DNA of 64,000 nucleotides from Uloborus plumipes (lineage: Eukaryota > Arthropoda > Arachnida > Araneae > Uloboridae): contig JAXGGA010005223.1 in assembly GCA_038373865.1 (NCBI GenBank), positions 1 through 64,000 on the forward strand, read 5' to 3'. Of the stretch, positions 20,352-32,817 are shown piece by piece; positions within the stretch are counted from its first letter, which is position 1, and every line of letters begins with the position of its first letter. Both the position numbers and the translations under genes were made by a program. The notes under the pieces were generated by a model that saw only the letters and a list, made by a program, of their open reading frames with translations, was not told the origin of the DNA and did not search any database.

Positions 20352-22189
20352 CGTTTACTAGACTGTACGGCTATATTAAGAGTATTCTTATTTAGGTTTT
20401 GCCCCCTAGAGCCCTATAGGGGAAGACCGCCTATATTGGACCCCCTAAGAACAGGAGGCCTGTGTCGCTCAATGTGAAGCAAAACAGAAATGCGAAATAG
20501 GGCATCGTAAGCTAAATTTAATCAGGAACTGCCCTAGGAGCTTATATTTTCTGAAAATATGAAAATTATTTTTTAAAAAATTATCTTATAAAAAGTTACA
20601 AAAGTTCAATTTAGGAATATATGCGCCTAAATTGAACCATGCGCTTCCTAAATTGGACCGTACCAGGAAATCATAGAATAATTTATATTTTAACTATACA
20701 GCTTTTTTCCAGGATTTACAATAAAATTTCTTTTGCTTCGGCCTCACTTAGGCGGTGTTGATAACTCGCCGATGGCATTTCATACACTTAATCATGTTTT
20801 GCACTTATGACAAATATTGCAATAACAATTGTTTTGCGTAATTTCTTGCTTCTTCTTGTGTGACTTTTTCTGCTCTATGCCTCTTTTACACAGCGTTAGA
20901 ATGATTACCGAGATAGCTTTCCTTTTTGTTCCTTCTATTTTTTTAGGCGAAGCTGATATGTGAGCCGACTTTACAAAATCATAAAGTTGACAATCATGTT
21001 CTGATGAGAATTATCCGCTGATTCTGCAGTACTTGTACTAATTTAAGTCGTAGCTAGTTCTTGTACATGGTGTACAACTTACACGGAACATATAACCTGT
21101 TCACTTTGACTAGTTTTATCCAGACTACTTGCCTCTAATTCTGCTGCAGCCAAGTCAATGTCATTAAAAACATGTCCATTAACAGGCCAAACTCCTGTTC
21201 TTTGGAATCAACTCCCAGCATTTGCCATGGCCTTGATTGCGGTTTGCCCATAAGAGCTTAAAAACAGTTCTCCTATGCCATATTAGATAACGGATCTCAT
21301 TAGATGTTCTCGCATCCATGTATGACATGCTCGATTAAAATATGTAGATAGACACTGAATAAAGACCACTTATACAAGCATGATGTGCTTAACCCTACAC
21401 TGCATGATTTTTTATTTTTCGTAGAAAAAGATATATGTGTTTGTCAATGTAATAAGAAAACATGGAAAAATATTAAAAAAAATTGAACTCTAAATTTTCA
21501 CCCCTTTCTAATTAAAAATAGTTTTGTTGCCAAATGGCTACACCATGCATTCAACAGTTAAAAATGATTTTAAACGATAGTCTTGAAATTAGTTCTTTTT
21601 TGTAAAAAAATAGAGGAATTGAACATTTGGTGCACTGTACTCTTGTAATCCTTTACATTTTGACATTTTACATTATTTTTTATATGTACTTGTACTTTCC
21701 GATGATCAATTCTGTCAAATTTGATGTCTTTTGGAGGCTCTCTCGCGCAAGCTTTCTTTCTTTTCTCTCTTTTTTTTTTTTGGTTTGTAACTAGTTCCTC
21801 TGTAGCTAATGGTCTCTTTTTAATACGCTTTTATTAACCCTTTAAATGCCGCACTATGTTCCAAGTATAAAAAATTGAGTTGCTACATAAAAATAGGACT
21901 CTTAGGCATCCCTTTAGACAATGCAAAAAAAAAAAATTTCAAAAAAAAAAAATTTATCTACGATTTTGGGAATGTTCCCATTTGGGAACATTGGCATGTT
22001 ACGTTAAGTTTTTTTCCTAAGGCTTTTAATCGATTGCGCTTTACGCTCGCTGTAGTTCTTTTGTATATATGCATAAAATGCTTGATATAACTGATCATAT
22101 TTGACAAATTCATTTCAATTTGAAACGTTAAACATTTCAAAACATAAAAAAAAAAAAAATACGCACTTTATAAGCAAATATTGTCAAAG

Positions 22190-22722
22190 AAATATGTCCT
22201 TTTCATCAACGTCCAGTTGTTCTCCTTTCTGCATTGCATATAGCTCTGTCATTTTCGATAAATGACCCAAGTATTCATTTGGTAAAAATTTGTGGAAAAT
22301 TTCAACCGGCAATAAATTTGCCAATTCTGGAAATGACTCAGAGTTTTTTATGAGTTTTCTTTTCTATAGTTTTATCAAAAGATACATTTTTTCTCCAGTT
22401 AATTCCTTTTTTAGATGATTTCCTCTTTCTCTTGGATTTTGGAGAAGCTTCCGAGGTAGATGGGGTATCAATAATCGTCTCGGTCATCCAATACATCGTT
22501 TGGCGATTTGCGGGTGAATACTTCTATTTGTCCGCAAACATCAGCAGGAACAACCTTATCAAATTCATTGGCATTAACATCTTCATCTGTTATTGCCCCG
22601 GTCTCATCTGGTGGTAATTGGAAAATGTCTACTACAGAATGTGCTGATTCATCTGAGTCTGATAGGGCTTGAAAATATTCAATAGCTTCTTGCAAAGTTA
22701 AAAACTTTTCTCTGGAACCCAT
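22190..22722 (-). pseudogene. piggyBac transposase N-terminus, truncated
   Basis: From the ATG at 22722 the reading is MGSREKFLTLQEAIEYFQAL, then an acidic stretch with FQLPPDETGAITDEDV, typical of the disordered N-terminus of piggyBac-derived transposases. A basic segment (KSKRKRKSSKKGINWRKN) follows, then after a frameshift LLPVEIFHKFLPNEYL and KMTELYAMQKG, the start of the folded domain. The DDD catalytic core is absent: only about 350 bases separate the end of this homology from the element border. The open frame can be extended upstream of 22722 to 22815, but that part is hydrophobic and unlike the family, so I take 22722 as the start. Confidence 0.75.
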
Positions 22723-22825
22723 TCTTTGCACGACTTCTAACAACACTGTCGCGATCACTTCTAGCGAAACAGAAAGCGAAATCTCCACAATGAGGGAGAA
22801 AATGAGTAAAAACATTGATTGGGGT

Positions 22826-23006
22826 CAGGCCCGTCATTTAGGGGGGGGGGGGCAATTGCCCCCCTACTTTGGGCAATCGACTTTGGGCTATCGACTTTGG
22901 GCAATCAATGTATTGGCATATCAGTGGGCGTGGTTTTTGCCACTTTTTGGTAAATTTTGCATTGTGTATGCACCCTTTGCCTAGAAAATTCGAAATGACG
23001 TCCCTG
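22826..23006. mobile_element. hAT-type MITE
   Basis: A 181-bp element with ends CAGGCCCGTCATTT and GAAATGACGTCCCTG (inverted, one mismatch), flanked by ATTGGGGT (22818-22825) and ATTGGGGG (23007-23014), an 8-bp duplication with one difference. Contains a G run and the repeated words ACTTTGGGCAATCGACTTTG. No coding. Confidence 0.85.
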
Positions 23007-25985
23007 ATTGGGGGCTGAATCTCTGGACAGTCTCAAGTGACAAGGAAGGGATATTTATTGCTAAGAGGTTGTAACCTGAGCAGGGTGCAAGAGAAAAGCT
23101 GTAAACATCTTCATTTCTACGTGCAAAGCGATTTTTCGACATCACTCCCACTCAAAAACTGGAGACGAGGGGGGGGGGGGCAAAAAGGGGAGCAGTGGAA
23201 GGTCGAAAGGCTACCCACTTTCTTTTTCAATGCGTCAAATGAGGTTGTTTTCAATTCCAAAGCTTTCACTAATCAAATAACCGAACTTAGGAAGCGGCGT
23301 GAATTACCGGATTTTGTATAGCGTTACTTGCCAATGTTCCCAATTGGGAACAACGAAGTTTGATCGCTTATAGGAGCTACATTTTTGCTTTAATTTTTTA
23401 TTTGTCATGTTAGGTCATTAAAAGGATCCTTATTTATGGTTACTTTAGAATATCAAAAAAGTTAAGCCTTTTTGAAATTTTTTAGAATTTTTTTTTTCTG
23501 TCTCCGTGAAAATCCATAAAAAAGGACATTTTTGAGATTTTTTGTAGAAAACAATAATTGTAGTAGCTAACTGGATTTTTTTTTCAAAAAATCAGGTCTA
23601 CTTTTGACAGTAAATAGAAAAAAAATATTAATTCCTCAGAAGCGAAACTTTTTTTTAACGATTTTTTAAAGTTGATGTTCCCATTTGGGAACATTGGCAA
23701 TTAAAAGGTTAATTTCACATGTGGGTTTGTTTGTATGTATGTATGTATGTAACTCTGAATAAAAGATAAAATTTACGTTCTTTGCAAATATAAAAGTAAT
23801 ATATTTAATATTATTTTTAATACTAAAGGCTAAACTGTATTACATATTGATGTATTTTAAGTACATGTAAACTTAAGTGCGGATATTCAGTAGTTTTGAA
23901 AATCAGAGGGAAACCCGTGATGATCACAGCGCATTCCAATGTAAAAGCGTATTTTTTAGTTTTTTTTCAAAACTATATTTTAAAATTATTAATGACTTAA
24001 CTTGTCCGTGTAAGCACAACGTTTGTGCTAACTGAAATCTAAAATGAACACGTTTTGAAGGCTTTTCCCTATTGATTTTTTGTTTGTTCACTCTGTTGAA
24101 CATCAACTAAGCATTGATAATTGCGAGGTCTTATAAACGGTAGAACAGCCGAAAGTACCACTTTTGGGTCCGCATGATTATATTATACAGTTCCAAAAAG
24201 AGAAAGAAGCTGGCGCGAAACATAAACAAAGCACAAACTTTATGAACTATAGAGATGAATCGAAGTGTTCTCTGGATGCTTACTGCATAATGTTGCCAAA
24301 TGGCTACAGGCGTGTATTATGTTCTAGATTTTTTCCAAATAATTATTTTGATGTAAAACGCATCTTAAACGAAAGATAAATGTTTATTTTATTCATGCTA
24401 TTTTTTTAAAAGACGAAGAAAAATATTTCATTGTAAAAAATAATTTCAAAACATGGTAGTTTGAGTGATTTTAAAAGCTATCCATATGGATTCATTTAAG
24501 AGCATGTAACAGACCAGTGCTGCCATGTATGGAGGATAAATGGTGATAATTGTTTTAAATATACCCAATACTTGCTTTTTATGCATTGAATTGCCTTATG
24601 ACTACATTCTGCTATTCATAAGGAGGACAAATTGTCCATGTTGCCAATTGGCAACACCATGCAGTGTAGGGTTAAAGAGAAAGCATTATTATATCGTTCT
24701 CGTTAGAAAAGTTTATTGCATCAATGTTCTTTATGTAAGTGCTGTGCCTATCCATTAGTAGAAGGACATTCTTTTTTACATTGCTTGGCTTAACTGTTTT
24801 GATGAAATGTTGTATCATTTGTGTGAATTATCGTTTGTGATCCAACTTTTTTTTTTTTTGAACAAACATATTGCTCACCAGAGAAGCTTTTACGATCAGC
24901 TCATACATGGAATGTAATCTTTTGAAAATAAGCATGGGTAGCTTCGACTCTGTTGCACTCATGCAGCAAATAACCAGTGTGTTTCTACCACGTTCACCGC
25001 TCATTACTGCATCCAACCTGGTGTTTACCTCTATACGTCAATATATTTTGGGGCTTTTGGACAGTGAAAAGACCGGTTTCATCTACATTTAACATTTTAG
25101 TAGCATAAAATCGTTACGAAAATACCGAAGAATTTCATATTTTTCTCTCGGTAAACCAGCCTAAATTTCATTTAAGTTAATAACTATGTTTAACAACCTG
25201 AAACTGCAGCTTAATGGATGAAGAGAAAAGAAGAACATACGTTTTAAGAAGTTGTAGCTTCTGCTTGATAAAAATGTGCTTAATGGAAAAGTTTAGATGA
25301 ATATCGTGAATAGGTGTTAAAGTATGCTTAAAATAATTTTAACTACGCAATTAAATAAGACGAGTCACTTATTTTATGTTACGATGAATAAAAAGTCTTG
25401 TTTAAAATCATTCTTAAATTGGACCACCGGTTCAATATAGGAAAATTTTTTCGGTCCAATAAAGGAAAACACACCATTTTTTATTCTTCAGCTCATTGCG
25501 CTGTCAAAAATTATCACAATCGCGCAAGTAAATACATCGATGTAATCCTTATTAAACCTAGATTATAATACTATAACAGCATTTTACTGCAATTCACAAG
25601 TTTTTGAGTTATTCTTTTAGAAACAAGTCCGCAAAATAAGATTTCGCACGTTTTCAACACAAATCAAGCCGTAACTCACGCTAAACAGTTCGAAGACTGG
25701 TGAAACTTCATATACATTGATTTTATTCCTAAAACTTTATATTTCTACTGTTAAAGTGTAGCACAGATCTCCGTACTAGATTTTAAGCCCGAGGTCCAAT
25801 TTAAGAAGTGGTCCAATATATGCGGTCTTCCCCTAGTAGTGACTTTTGAATTATTTGAACGAAACGTATTTTTCAAAGTTTTTTGAAGGCTAGCTAATAA
25901 AAATGCTGCAAACCGCGCATTTTTATCTTACACAGTAGCATTTTTATTTACGTTCAAAATTGGTCAGTCATTTATTGGACACACT

Positions 25986-26060
25986 GTATATTAGGGTGTC
26001 CCGAAAAAATCGAATTTCTACAAAGCACTTAGCCTTAGTGCGGAAAATTTGTGACTCCCC
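25986..26060. repeat. Solo Tc1/mariner-type terminus
   Basis: CACTGTATATTAGGGTGTCC, continuing CGAAAAAATCGAA, has the look of a TA-inserted transposon end, but no matching inverted end was found to the right. Confidence 0.3.
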
Positions 26061-26373
26061 ACACGTCTCGTATTGAAATAATGTTTTTTTTTAAATTATT
26101 AACGATGATTTGCAGTAAACGATTTTTAAACAACGTTGTTTTTGTTTTACTTTTGAAATTTTTTTCGATAACGGTGTTTTACACTTCAGCAAAAAAAGTT
26201 TAATGAAAATATGCGATAATAAAAATAACACAATCAACATTTGCAGTATCGATATCATACGGTTGATTTTTTTAGGAGACAAAAGATTAATTTAATTGAG
26301 TGATATAAAGATGAGCAATGTATTGGGGAGTTACTGTCTTACTGTACATTTAAATGTTTAAGCAATTTATATA

Positions 26374-26492
26374 AAAAAAGATCGATGTTTTGAAACATCG
26401 ATATTTGAAAACATCGATGTATCAATACCATCGATGTCTTAATTTCGATACATCGATGTCTTGAAACATCGATGTTTTGCCTTCGATGTTGT
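26374..26492. repeat. CATCGATG palindrome cluster
   Basis: The words GAAACATCGATG and CATCGATGT occur six to seven times in both orientations within about 110 bases. Each CATCGATG is self-complementary. The pattern resembles the subterminal repeats of hAT MITEs. Borders are not clear. Confidence 0.7.
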
Positions 26493-26994
26493 GTGTTTTG
26501 CCCCTAGTGATGGTTCGTGCACGTATGGGTATCATATGGAGTACTAAATCATGTCTTCTACTCGATTTTTCTGTGTCTTAATAAAGACACCGGAGTCCTA
26601 ATGATGTATATCATGCCCTCGTTTTTCCATATTCTACTTCTTGGCTTGTCGAACACAGAAAACAATAATGGAACACAGATACATTATTTTCGAATTCGTC
26701 AACTACATAAACAATGCTTTCTACAAGCCTTAACAACCTTTTTTATAATAGCAAATATCAGTGAACCGCGAAAAGGAAAATTTAACTGTAAAATAAGATT
26801 AGCCAATATCAACAAGACTCTTTTGTAATGACGATCACTATACTTTTGCGTGCTGAAAGCAAACTTTTCGATGGTAACACTTTGTCGTGAGTTAGGCTTT
26901 CTTGTCTAGCGAGGATAAAACCAGCATAGCGATTTTTTGCTATTCTACAGAGAAAAATGGCAGCTTGGCCTTATTGGTGTACGCGAAAAAATTA
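26493..26994. other. No recognised gene
   Basis: A 103-codon open frame (26517-26828) begins with hydrophobic residues but matches no family I know. Confidence 0.35.
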
Positions 26995-27370
26995 ACGTTA
27001 CTTTTACAGTATAATGCAGCTAATTTTATAGTAATAAACTGTTAAAACTGCTTATTTTACTGTAATAAACTGTCATATTGCTAATTTTACAGTAATATAC
27101 TGTAAAATTGCTAATTTTGCAGTTTATCACCGTATATTTTACAGTTTTAAACAGGAACCTCTGCTGCCAGTATTATGCCGTTTTTATAAAAAGTATAATA
27201 CAGCTAAATTTTACGACAATAAACTGTAAAATTGCTAACTTTACGGAAATAAACTGGAAAATTGCTAACTTTACGGAAATAAACTGTAACATTGCTAACT
27301 TTACGGAAATAAACTGTAAAATTGCTAGTTTTACAATTTATTACTTTGCATTGTACAGTTTTAAATTGGA
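26995..27370. mobile_element. ACTGTAAA-type element, copy 3
   Basis: Contains TTTACAGTATAATGCAGCTA, CTGCTGCCAGTATTATGCCG and four tandem short units of AAATTGCTAACTTTACGGAAATAAACTG (27210-27310). Inverted relative to copies 1 and 2. The 115-codon open frame over it is a product of the repeated units. Confidence 0.7.
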
Positions 27371-27484
27371 ACGTACATGGCCCTTATTGACATACCCACC
27401 TTGTTTAAAATACCACTTATACGGATTATTGTTTATCAAATCTTATAAATGGTAATACATGACAAACTATAGCTGCATCGCAAT

Positions 27485-29656
27485 GAGGTCACAAAAATAA
27501 TTCAAAACAGGATACAATGAGAGAAAAATATCTATATATATTTATTCAACTGTATTATTTAAAAACAACAAAAACATCTGTCGGTTTCGAAGAGAAAAAA
27601 TCTAACACAGAAAATACAGAAAGACGCACCAAACATCTGAATAAAATAACGCCTTTTTAAGTTTCTAAATCCTTTGAAGTGGGGGAAAATAAAAACAAAA
27701 CGAATTTGATACACACTGCTTCACATTTCGTTTTCCCCTCTTCTCTATATTAATCGCAATCGTTTTGACCGGAAATCGAAAAAATATTCCCCAAAAACTG
27801 CATTTGAGAATAAGGCGGCGGTGGAGCGATTCAATCGAGACATAGGGAAAGAAATTCCCTCGCAAATGGCAAATCTTGCAAATTCTTTTCTTTTTCTTCT
27901 CTGAAGAAAAAATAAAGAAGAAAGAATTTAAATTCTACTTCGCTTCCGCTTGGATGGTCTTTTATGGCAATGATGTGTTTTAAGGGAATATCTTAATGTG
28001 CAAAGAGTGTGCTATTGTAATTGGTTGCTTGAGTGGTTAATGTCATGGCCGTTTACTTCGCTTTATTTGAGTTTTACACAAACATATATGCGTGTTCTTC
28101 TAAAATAAAAAAAAAAAATACATGTATCGAAATGGAACAGGTAAAGCTGATTCGAATGCCGATGTTAAGATAACGTTACTAACAAATAGCATCTGAATCA
28201 CAAAAAAAAAAAATCAAACAGAGCAACCAATCTTGACTCCATTAAAGTATTTACTTACTTTTTCATGGAACGATTTTGTTTTAAATTTATCGTTTCAGAC
28301 TAATTGTTTTTAACAAGTTCGAAAAAAAACTTACTGAACTGCACTGCTTTTAATTAATGCGATTTAAATCATTAACATTCAATCATTAGTACTTTTTTGT
28401 TTCAAAAACAATTGCTTAAGGTATATTTACTTGAGGCTTTATTTATTTAAACTAGAATAATCAATCTACATGCATATGAGCTTATATCGAAACAGATAAC
28501 TACGTATGAAGTGGTCTTCTGCCGTTGGAAGAACAGTATTTGAAAGAACAGTTTCACAAAAAATGTCAAAACAAGACACAATAAGAAAAAAATATTCTAG
28601 CTTCATGAAAAATAACATACTTTTTCAACTGTTTTATTCAAGAGCAACGAAACCATTCTTTGATTTTGAAAAGAAAAAATCTAACACGGAAAATAAAGAA
28701 AGACACCTCAAACATCTGAATAAAATAACGCCTTTTCAAGTTTCTAATTCCTTTGAAGTGGGGGAAATAAAAACAAAACGAATTTGATACACACTGCTTC
28801 ACATTTCGTTTTCTCCTCTTCGCTATATTAATCGCAATCGTTTTGACCGGAAATCGAAAAAATATTCCCCAAAAACTGCATTTGAAAATAAGGCGGCGGT
28901 GAAGCGATTCAATCGAGACATAGGGAAAGAAATTCCCTCGCAAATGGCAAATCTTGCAAATTCTTTTTTTTTTCTTTTCTGAAGAAGGAAAAAAAAAGAA
29001 AGAATTCAAACTCTACTCTGCTTACACTTGGATGGTCTTTTATGGCAATGATGTGTTTCGAGGGAATATCTTAATGTGCAAAGAGTTGTGCTATTGTAAT
29101 TGGTTGTTTGAGTGGTTACTGTAATGGCCGTTTACTTCACTTTACTTTAAGTTTCACAGAAACTATATGTGCGTGTTTTTCTGAAATTGAAAAAAAAAAA
29201 AAAAAAAATGTACATACATGTATCGAAATGGAGCTCGTAAATCTGATTAGAATGCGGATTTAAGATAACGCTACTTACAAATAACATCTGAATCACAAAA
29301 ATAATTTAACAAAACAACTAATCTTGACTCCATAAGATTTAATTACTTTTTCATGGAACGATTTTTTTTTAATTTATCGATTCAGGCTAATTGTTTTTTA
29401 CAAGTTCGAAAAGAAAAAAAAACTTCTGGTTTAAATTGTAGTACTTTTAATTAATGCGATTTAAATCATTAACGTTCAATCATTAGTGCATTTTTTGTTT
29501 CAAAAACAATTGTGTTGCTTCGTAAAATCATACAAATTAACAATTTGATTTATTTAATATTATTTAAAGCGTTCTTTATTTAAACTAGGATAATTAAACT
29601 ACTCATACATGAGTTTAGGTTGAGGCGTATCAAGTGGTCTTCTGCTGGTGGAAGAA
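27485..29656. repeat. 1.08-kb tandem duplication
   Basis: Two direct copies, about 27485-28535 and 28550-29656. The offset is 1078 bases at the best-conserved part (TTTTGACCGGAAATCGAAAA at 27763 and 28841) and reaches about 1120 at the right end because of indels. The conserved core includes GATTCAATCGAGACATAGGG and CCTCGCAAATGGCAAATCTT. Small indels in A/T runs account for most differences. No recognisable coding; the 93- and 123-codon frames across copy 2 are not maintained in copy 1. Confidence 0.9.
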
Positions 29657-29730
29657 GGGCCCTGCTCCACATCAGCGTAAAACGCGACCGAAACTGAAGG
29701 CAGAAACTGAAAATCCGGGTACTTTCCTTT
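29657..29730. mobile_element. PIF/Harbinger-type MITE fragment
   Basis: GGGCCCTGCTCCACATCAGC followed by GTAAAACGCGACCGAAACTG is nearly identical to the left half of the complete copy at 43435-43578. The right half is lost after GGTACTTTCC. Confidence 0.8.
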
Positions 29731-30663
29731 TTACGCGGCGTAATCACGGCGTAATAGAGGACCGAAAAATTTTGCATTTTTAATTTATCCAACAGCCAAT
29801 AGAAATTCATCGTGAGATGTAAACATTTCTAGCCTTGGCGGCCGCCATTGCTATACTGCATTAACGAAAGTGCATTTGGTAAATATTCAAAAGGAGAAGT
29901 GAGAAAATACCCATTACTTAATGATAAAAAATCAAGTGAAAAAGCAAAATGGGGGGCAACTAGCGAAAGGCTTAAAATAAGCTTTCAGTTGAGGCTTTTA
30001 AAGTCCACTATCTCGTTATATGTACTCATGTCAACAATTCCTGTCCTTTGCAAGATTTTTATTATTTTATTCAAAACTCGGCGGGATTACGGGAGTCTAG
30101 TTTCTTGGCGAGATTCGAAATAATGGTGCTTCGGCTGCTTTACATTGTAATGGAACTTACAATTTTATGACATGCTTTGCTAAGTTATTGATTGCTTGGC
30201 GAGATTGGAAATATATGTTTAATTCCGCTCGTGTATTTACTTATTTTAATTGAGCTTTAAAAAAAAAAAAAAGATTTGACCTTTGGCTGAGTTATGGGTC
30301 GCTTGGCGATAATAAAACTAGCTAATGTTGTGTAATAAAGTCTTAGTGAAATGTTTTGTGTTTTGATAAATACTTCCGTTTTTAAATATAGCAAATTTTT
30401 CAAGATTAGCGATTCATTAAAGAGTGTGTAGGTTATTTTACGTATTAAAGATTTTTTAAAATTTATTTAGTTATGGCTTACATGTTTTATTTTTGACGGC
30501 GTATTCAAAAAATATATAAATGCTTCATGGCTTTGAGGGTCTAATTTATTTGGCAAAGTAAGTAGGCACTGATATTTTTTTTAGGTACAATAACAGCCAT
30601 AATTTTGAAAACTCGATACGACCCCGAAAACATAACGTTGCTATAAATTCATTTCGCAGAATA
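29731..30663. other. No recognised gene
   Basis: AT-rich. The words TTGGCGAGATT recur at 30105 and 30198 without a clear repeat unit. A short GC-rich spot (GGCGGCCGCC) lies at 29838. Confidence 0.4.
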
Positions 30664-32048
30664 TCTATATATATAAAGATGACGGTGTTCGTTTGTCGTT
30701 TGTACGTTTGTAACCGCTGGCCAGAAGCCCCCACAGCACCTACAGACCTGAAACTTGGCTCAAAAATTCGAACGTACCCCGCCCTCGTGCACCTCGAAGC
30801 CCAAATTTTTAATTTCGAATTAGTTATTTTTAAATTAATTAATTAGTCTCATTTTTGGTGTATCCGCCATAATTGAGGGGGGAAAACCTTCCCCCACCCC
30901 AAAACATTATATATCGTTGGAAAGGGTTTTTTTTCTGAAAAAGAAAAGTTTTAGCACGTTTCTGTCCGTTAATTAGGACAGGAGATATTAATTAACCAAA
31001 TTTAGTCAATTTTCAAGGCCTAACTCTACGCAGAACTGAAACACTAGAGCCATTTTCCTGATCAGCTGCTCTTTTGTCCCTGAAGTTACTTTGTGGTTTA
31101 AATTTGCGTATAGATTTAAGCCTTGAAAATTTATTCAATTTGATTAATTAATATCTCCTGTTACTTACTTAACTTTCTGTCTCTTATATTTATTTGGCGA
31201 ATTGATTTAAACTTTAACATGACTTTAAGTGGAATTTAAAAGGTTGTGGAGCGCATTTGAACTAAAGAACCTCCCAGCCAGTGAAACACTACTTTCTCCA
31301 ACTCAAAGAAAAATAAAGCGGTCTGGGAAGGAACAGTAGTTGTTTGCAGTTTAAAGCGTATTTTATTGCATGTTTAAAACATGTATTTAGTGCACTAAAT
31401 TTTTAATAATAATAGTTCCATTCTGACATTTTCTGTAACACCGCTATTCAGTTAACCGGGAAATTTTCCAAACTTCCCGGCCAGTGAAATCTTGATTATT
31501 TGAGAGTCACTGTTAGATTGTAATCACTTCAAAGAGATGGTAGGAAAGACATTATATTTCTTTCCTTTTAATGTTCACATTAAAATCATGGAAGAATGGT
31601 TGTAGCTGATCTACCTGATACAATCGCTTCCCTATGTTAATAAATTTAGATTTGGCGACCAATTTTACATTGAAATTACGGTTAAATCGGTGAATTATAT
31701 TAAATTTCAAGGGCAATATTGCTGTGGTCGTTGAGAGTTTTCGAAAATCTTGGCTCTACAGTTGTGTCAAAAGTTCCATTGAAACGTAAAAATTTCGCTA
31801 AAAATAAATAAGTTCCTCACACACACACGAAAAGAAGAAAAAAGTCTTTAAAACTAAAATAATCCTCGCATTGAACACTGCAAACTGAAATGGCATTAAA
31901 AGTGTCATCAATATATTTTAAAAGGTCGTGGTGCACATTTGAATTAAAGAATATAATAATTTTACTTAAGAGGGTGGAGTGAATTTAAATTTATTCAGTT
32001 GACTTTCTGTACTTTTTTGCACGGGCATCGCCGTGCGGGTACTGCTAG
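30664..32048 (+). mobile_element. Non-autonomous Helitron, second family
   Basis: Starts TCTATATATATAAAGATGAC after host A and ends with a GCACGG...CCGTGC hairpin, eight spacer bases (GGGTACTG) and CTAG before host T, the canonical Helitron 5' TC and 3' hairpin-CTRR arrangement. No target duplication. The 1385-bp interior contains TGTTCGTTTGTCGTTTGTAC and GTCCGTTAATTAGGACAGGA, typical of such elements, but no open frame for Rep/helicase. Confidence 0.85.
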
Positions 32049-32720
32049 TATAATATAATTGCGAACGGTACGGAAACATTGTCTACGCGTTTACTCAAAA
32101 ATATTAGCACCAAAGCCGTTGCAAAATGTCCATTAAAATGTAAAAACTCAAAACAACAACTAAAATATTCAACCATCAAATCAAGTTTCATGGCATCGTG
32201 CTGCATTTGCTGTATTTTTCGCCAAAACATCTACTCAACACTCCGAAGCTTTTTTTTTTATCACCTCTAATGCTTATTATGCTTTTTTCAACAGCAAAAA
32301 AAAAAAAAAAATAACAAAAGCAATTTTTTTCTTGAAATAAAAAAACAACTTTTAAGATTTAAAGAATAGAAAATAAATGCAATGCTTAGCGAAATTCACA
32401 AAAAATACTTGAATGGAAATTTTATAGCCAGTTTGGTTTTTTCCGCTAAATGTATCTGTTTAAAGTGAAAATAAAAAACCGCCAAGTAAAAAAAACAGGA
32501 CTTGGCTCATAACAAGCTTTATCATGATGGGTAATTCCATGCCAAAAAGCTCGGTTATTTGTTGCCAATCTTTCACCCAATCATATAATTTCGAATAATG
32601 CTTCATTATGAGGTATTTTTCCTATTTGTTATCTAAATATCAAATATCCAATGAAAATGCAAGGATTATTCTGTCAGATGGCGCTTTTTTTCTGCGCAGA
32701 AAAAAAATTCTGCCCAAGTG
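32049..32720. other. No recognised gene
   Basis: AT-rich. Short overlapping frames on both strands at 32045-32270 look like chance. Confidence 0.35.
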
Positions 32721-32817
32721 GAGCACGCGTCCGACCGAAAAGCGACCGAAACCGAAAAAGGAAAATTTTACGCTTCTGCCCAATTTTTCTGCTTTACGTC
32801 GATGTGGAGCATGGCCC
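32721..32817. mobile_element. PIF/Harbinger-type MITE, left end lost
   Basis: Shares GCGACCGAAACCGAAAA, TTTTACGCTTCTGCC and CGATGTGGAGCATGGCCC with 43435-43578. The left terminal repeat is scrambled (GTGGAGCACGCGTCCGACC). Confidence 0.75.

Larger units (their letters stand above)
21838..23708 (-). mobile_element. piggyBac-type element B, nested in A
   Basis: TTAA at 21834-21837 and 23709-23712. The ends CCCTTTAAATGCC and, inverted, CCTTTTAATTGCC are inverted repeats. Subterminal TTCCCATTTGGGAA palindromes occur at 21975, 23338 and 23675. It contains a piggyBac transposase N-terminus and, downstream of that, a large deletion of the core. A hAT MITE (22826-23006) sits in its upstream part. Confidence 0.8.
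21393..24671. mobile_element. piggyBac-type element A, nested in Tigger
   Basis: Flanked by TTAA at 21389-21392 and 24672-24675. The ends CCCTACACTGCATG and CATGCAGTGTAGGG are exact inverted repeats and match the MITE at 7085. After removal of element B (21838-23708) about 1.4 kb remains. GTTGCCAAATGGCTACA-type words recur at 21530 and 24292, showing internal rearrangement. No transposase of its own. Confidence 0.85.
21130..25150 (-). pseudogene. pogo/Tigger transposase, broken and split
   Basis: Upstream half (25150 down to about 24800): FTERKI, then NVDETGLFTVQKP at 25089-25050, holding the first catalytic Asp, then YRGKHQVG, a frameshift, SGERGRNTLVICCMSATE and LPMLIFKR. These are the core motifs of pogo/Tigger (CENP-B/jerky-like) transposases. 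Downstream half (about 21380 to 21130): TWMREHL, a frameshifted FQRTGVWPVNGHVF-like reading and NDIDLAAAELEAS, matching the GFRKTGIxPxNxxVF region that follows the last catalytic residue. The second and third catalytic acids are not visible. The 3.28-kb piggyBac insertion separates the halves. Several frameshifts and stops; not functional. The N-terminal DNA-binding domains are not recognised. Confidence 0.8.
20419..25833 (-). mobile_element. pogo/Tigger transposon split by nested piggyBacs
   Basis: The inverted ends GGGGAAGACCGCCTATATTG and, inverted, GGGGAAGACCGCATATATTG are near-identical and go on to GACC. TA flanks both sides (20417-20418, 25834-25835). Removing the TTAA-flanked insertion 21393-24671 leaves about 2.1 kb, a normal size for this class. 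The transposase remnants on the minus strand lie on both sides of the insertion, in the right order. Confidence 0.9.

Noticed and set aside
24164..24379. 71-codon plus-strand frame in piggyBac A
   Set aside because: No similarity to a piggyBac transposase in that frame, and it includes the GTTGCCAAATGGC repeat word.
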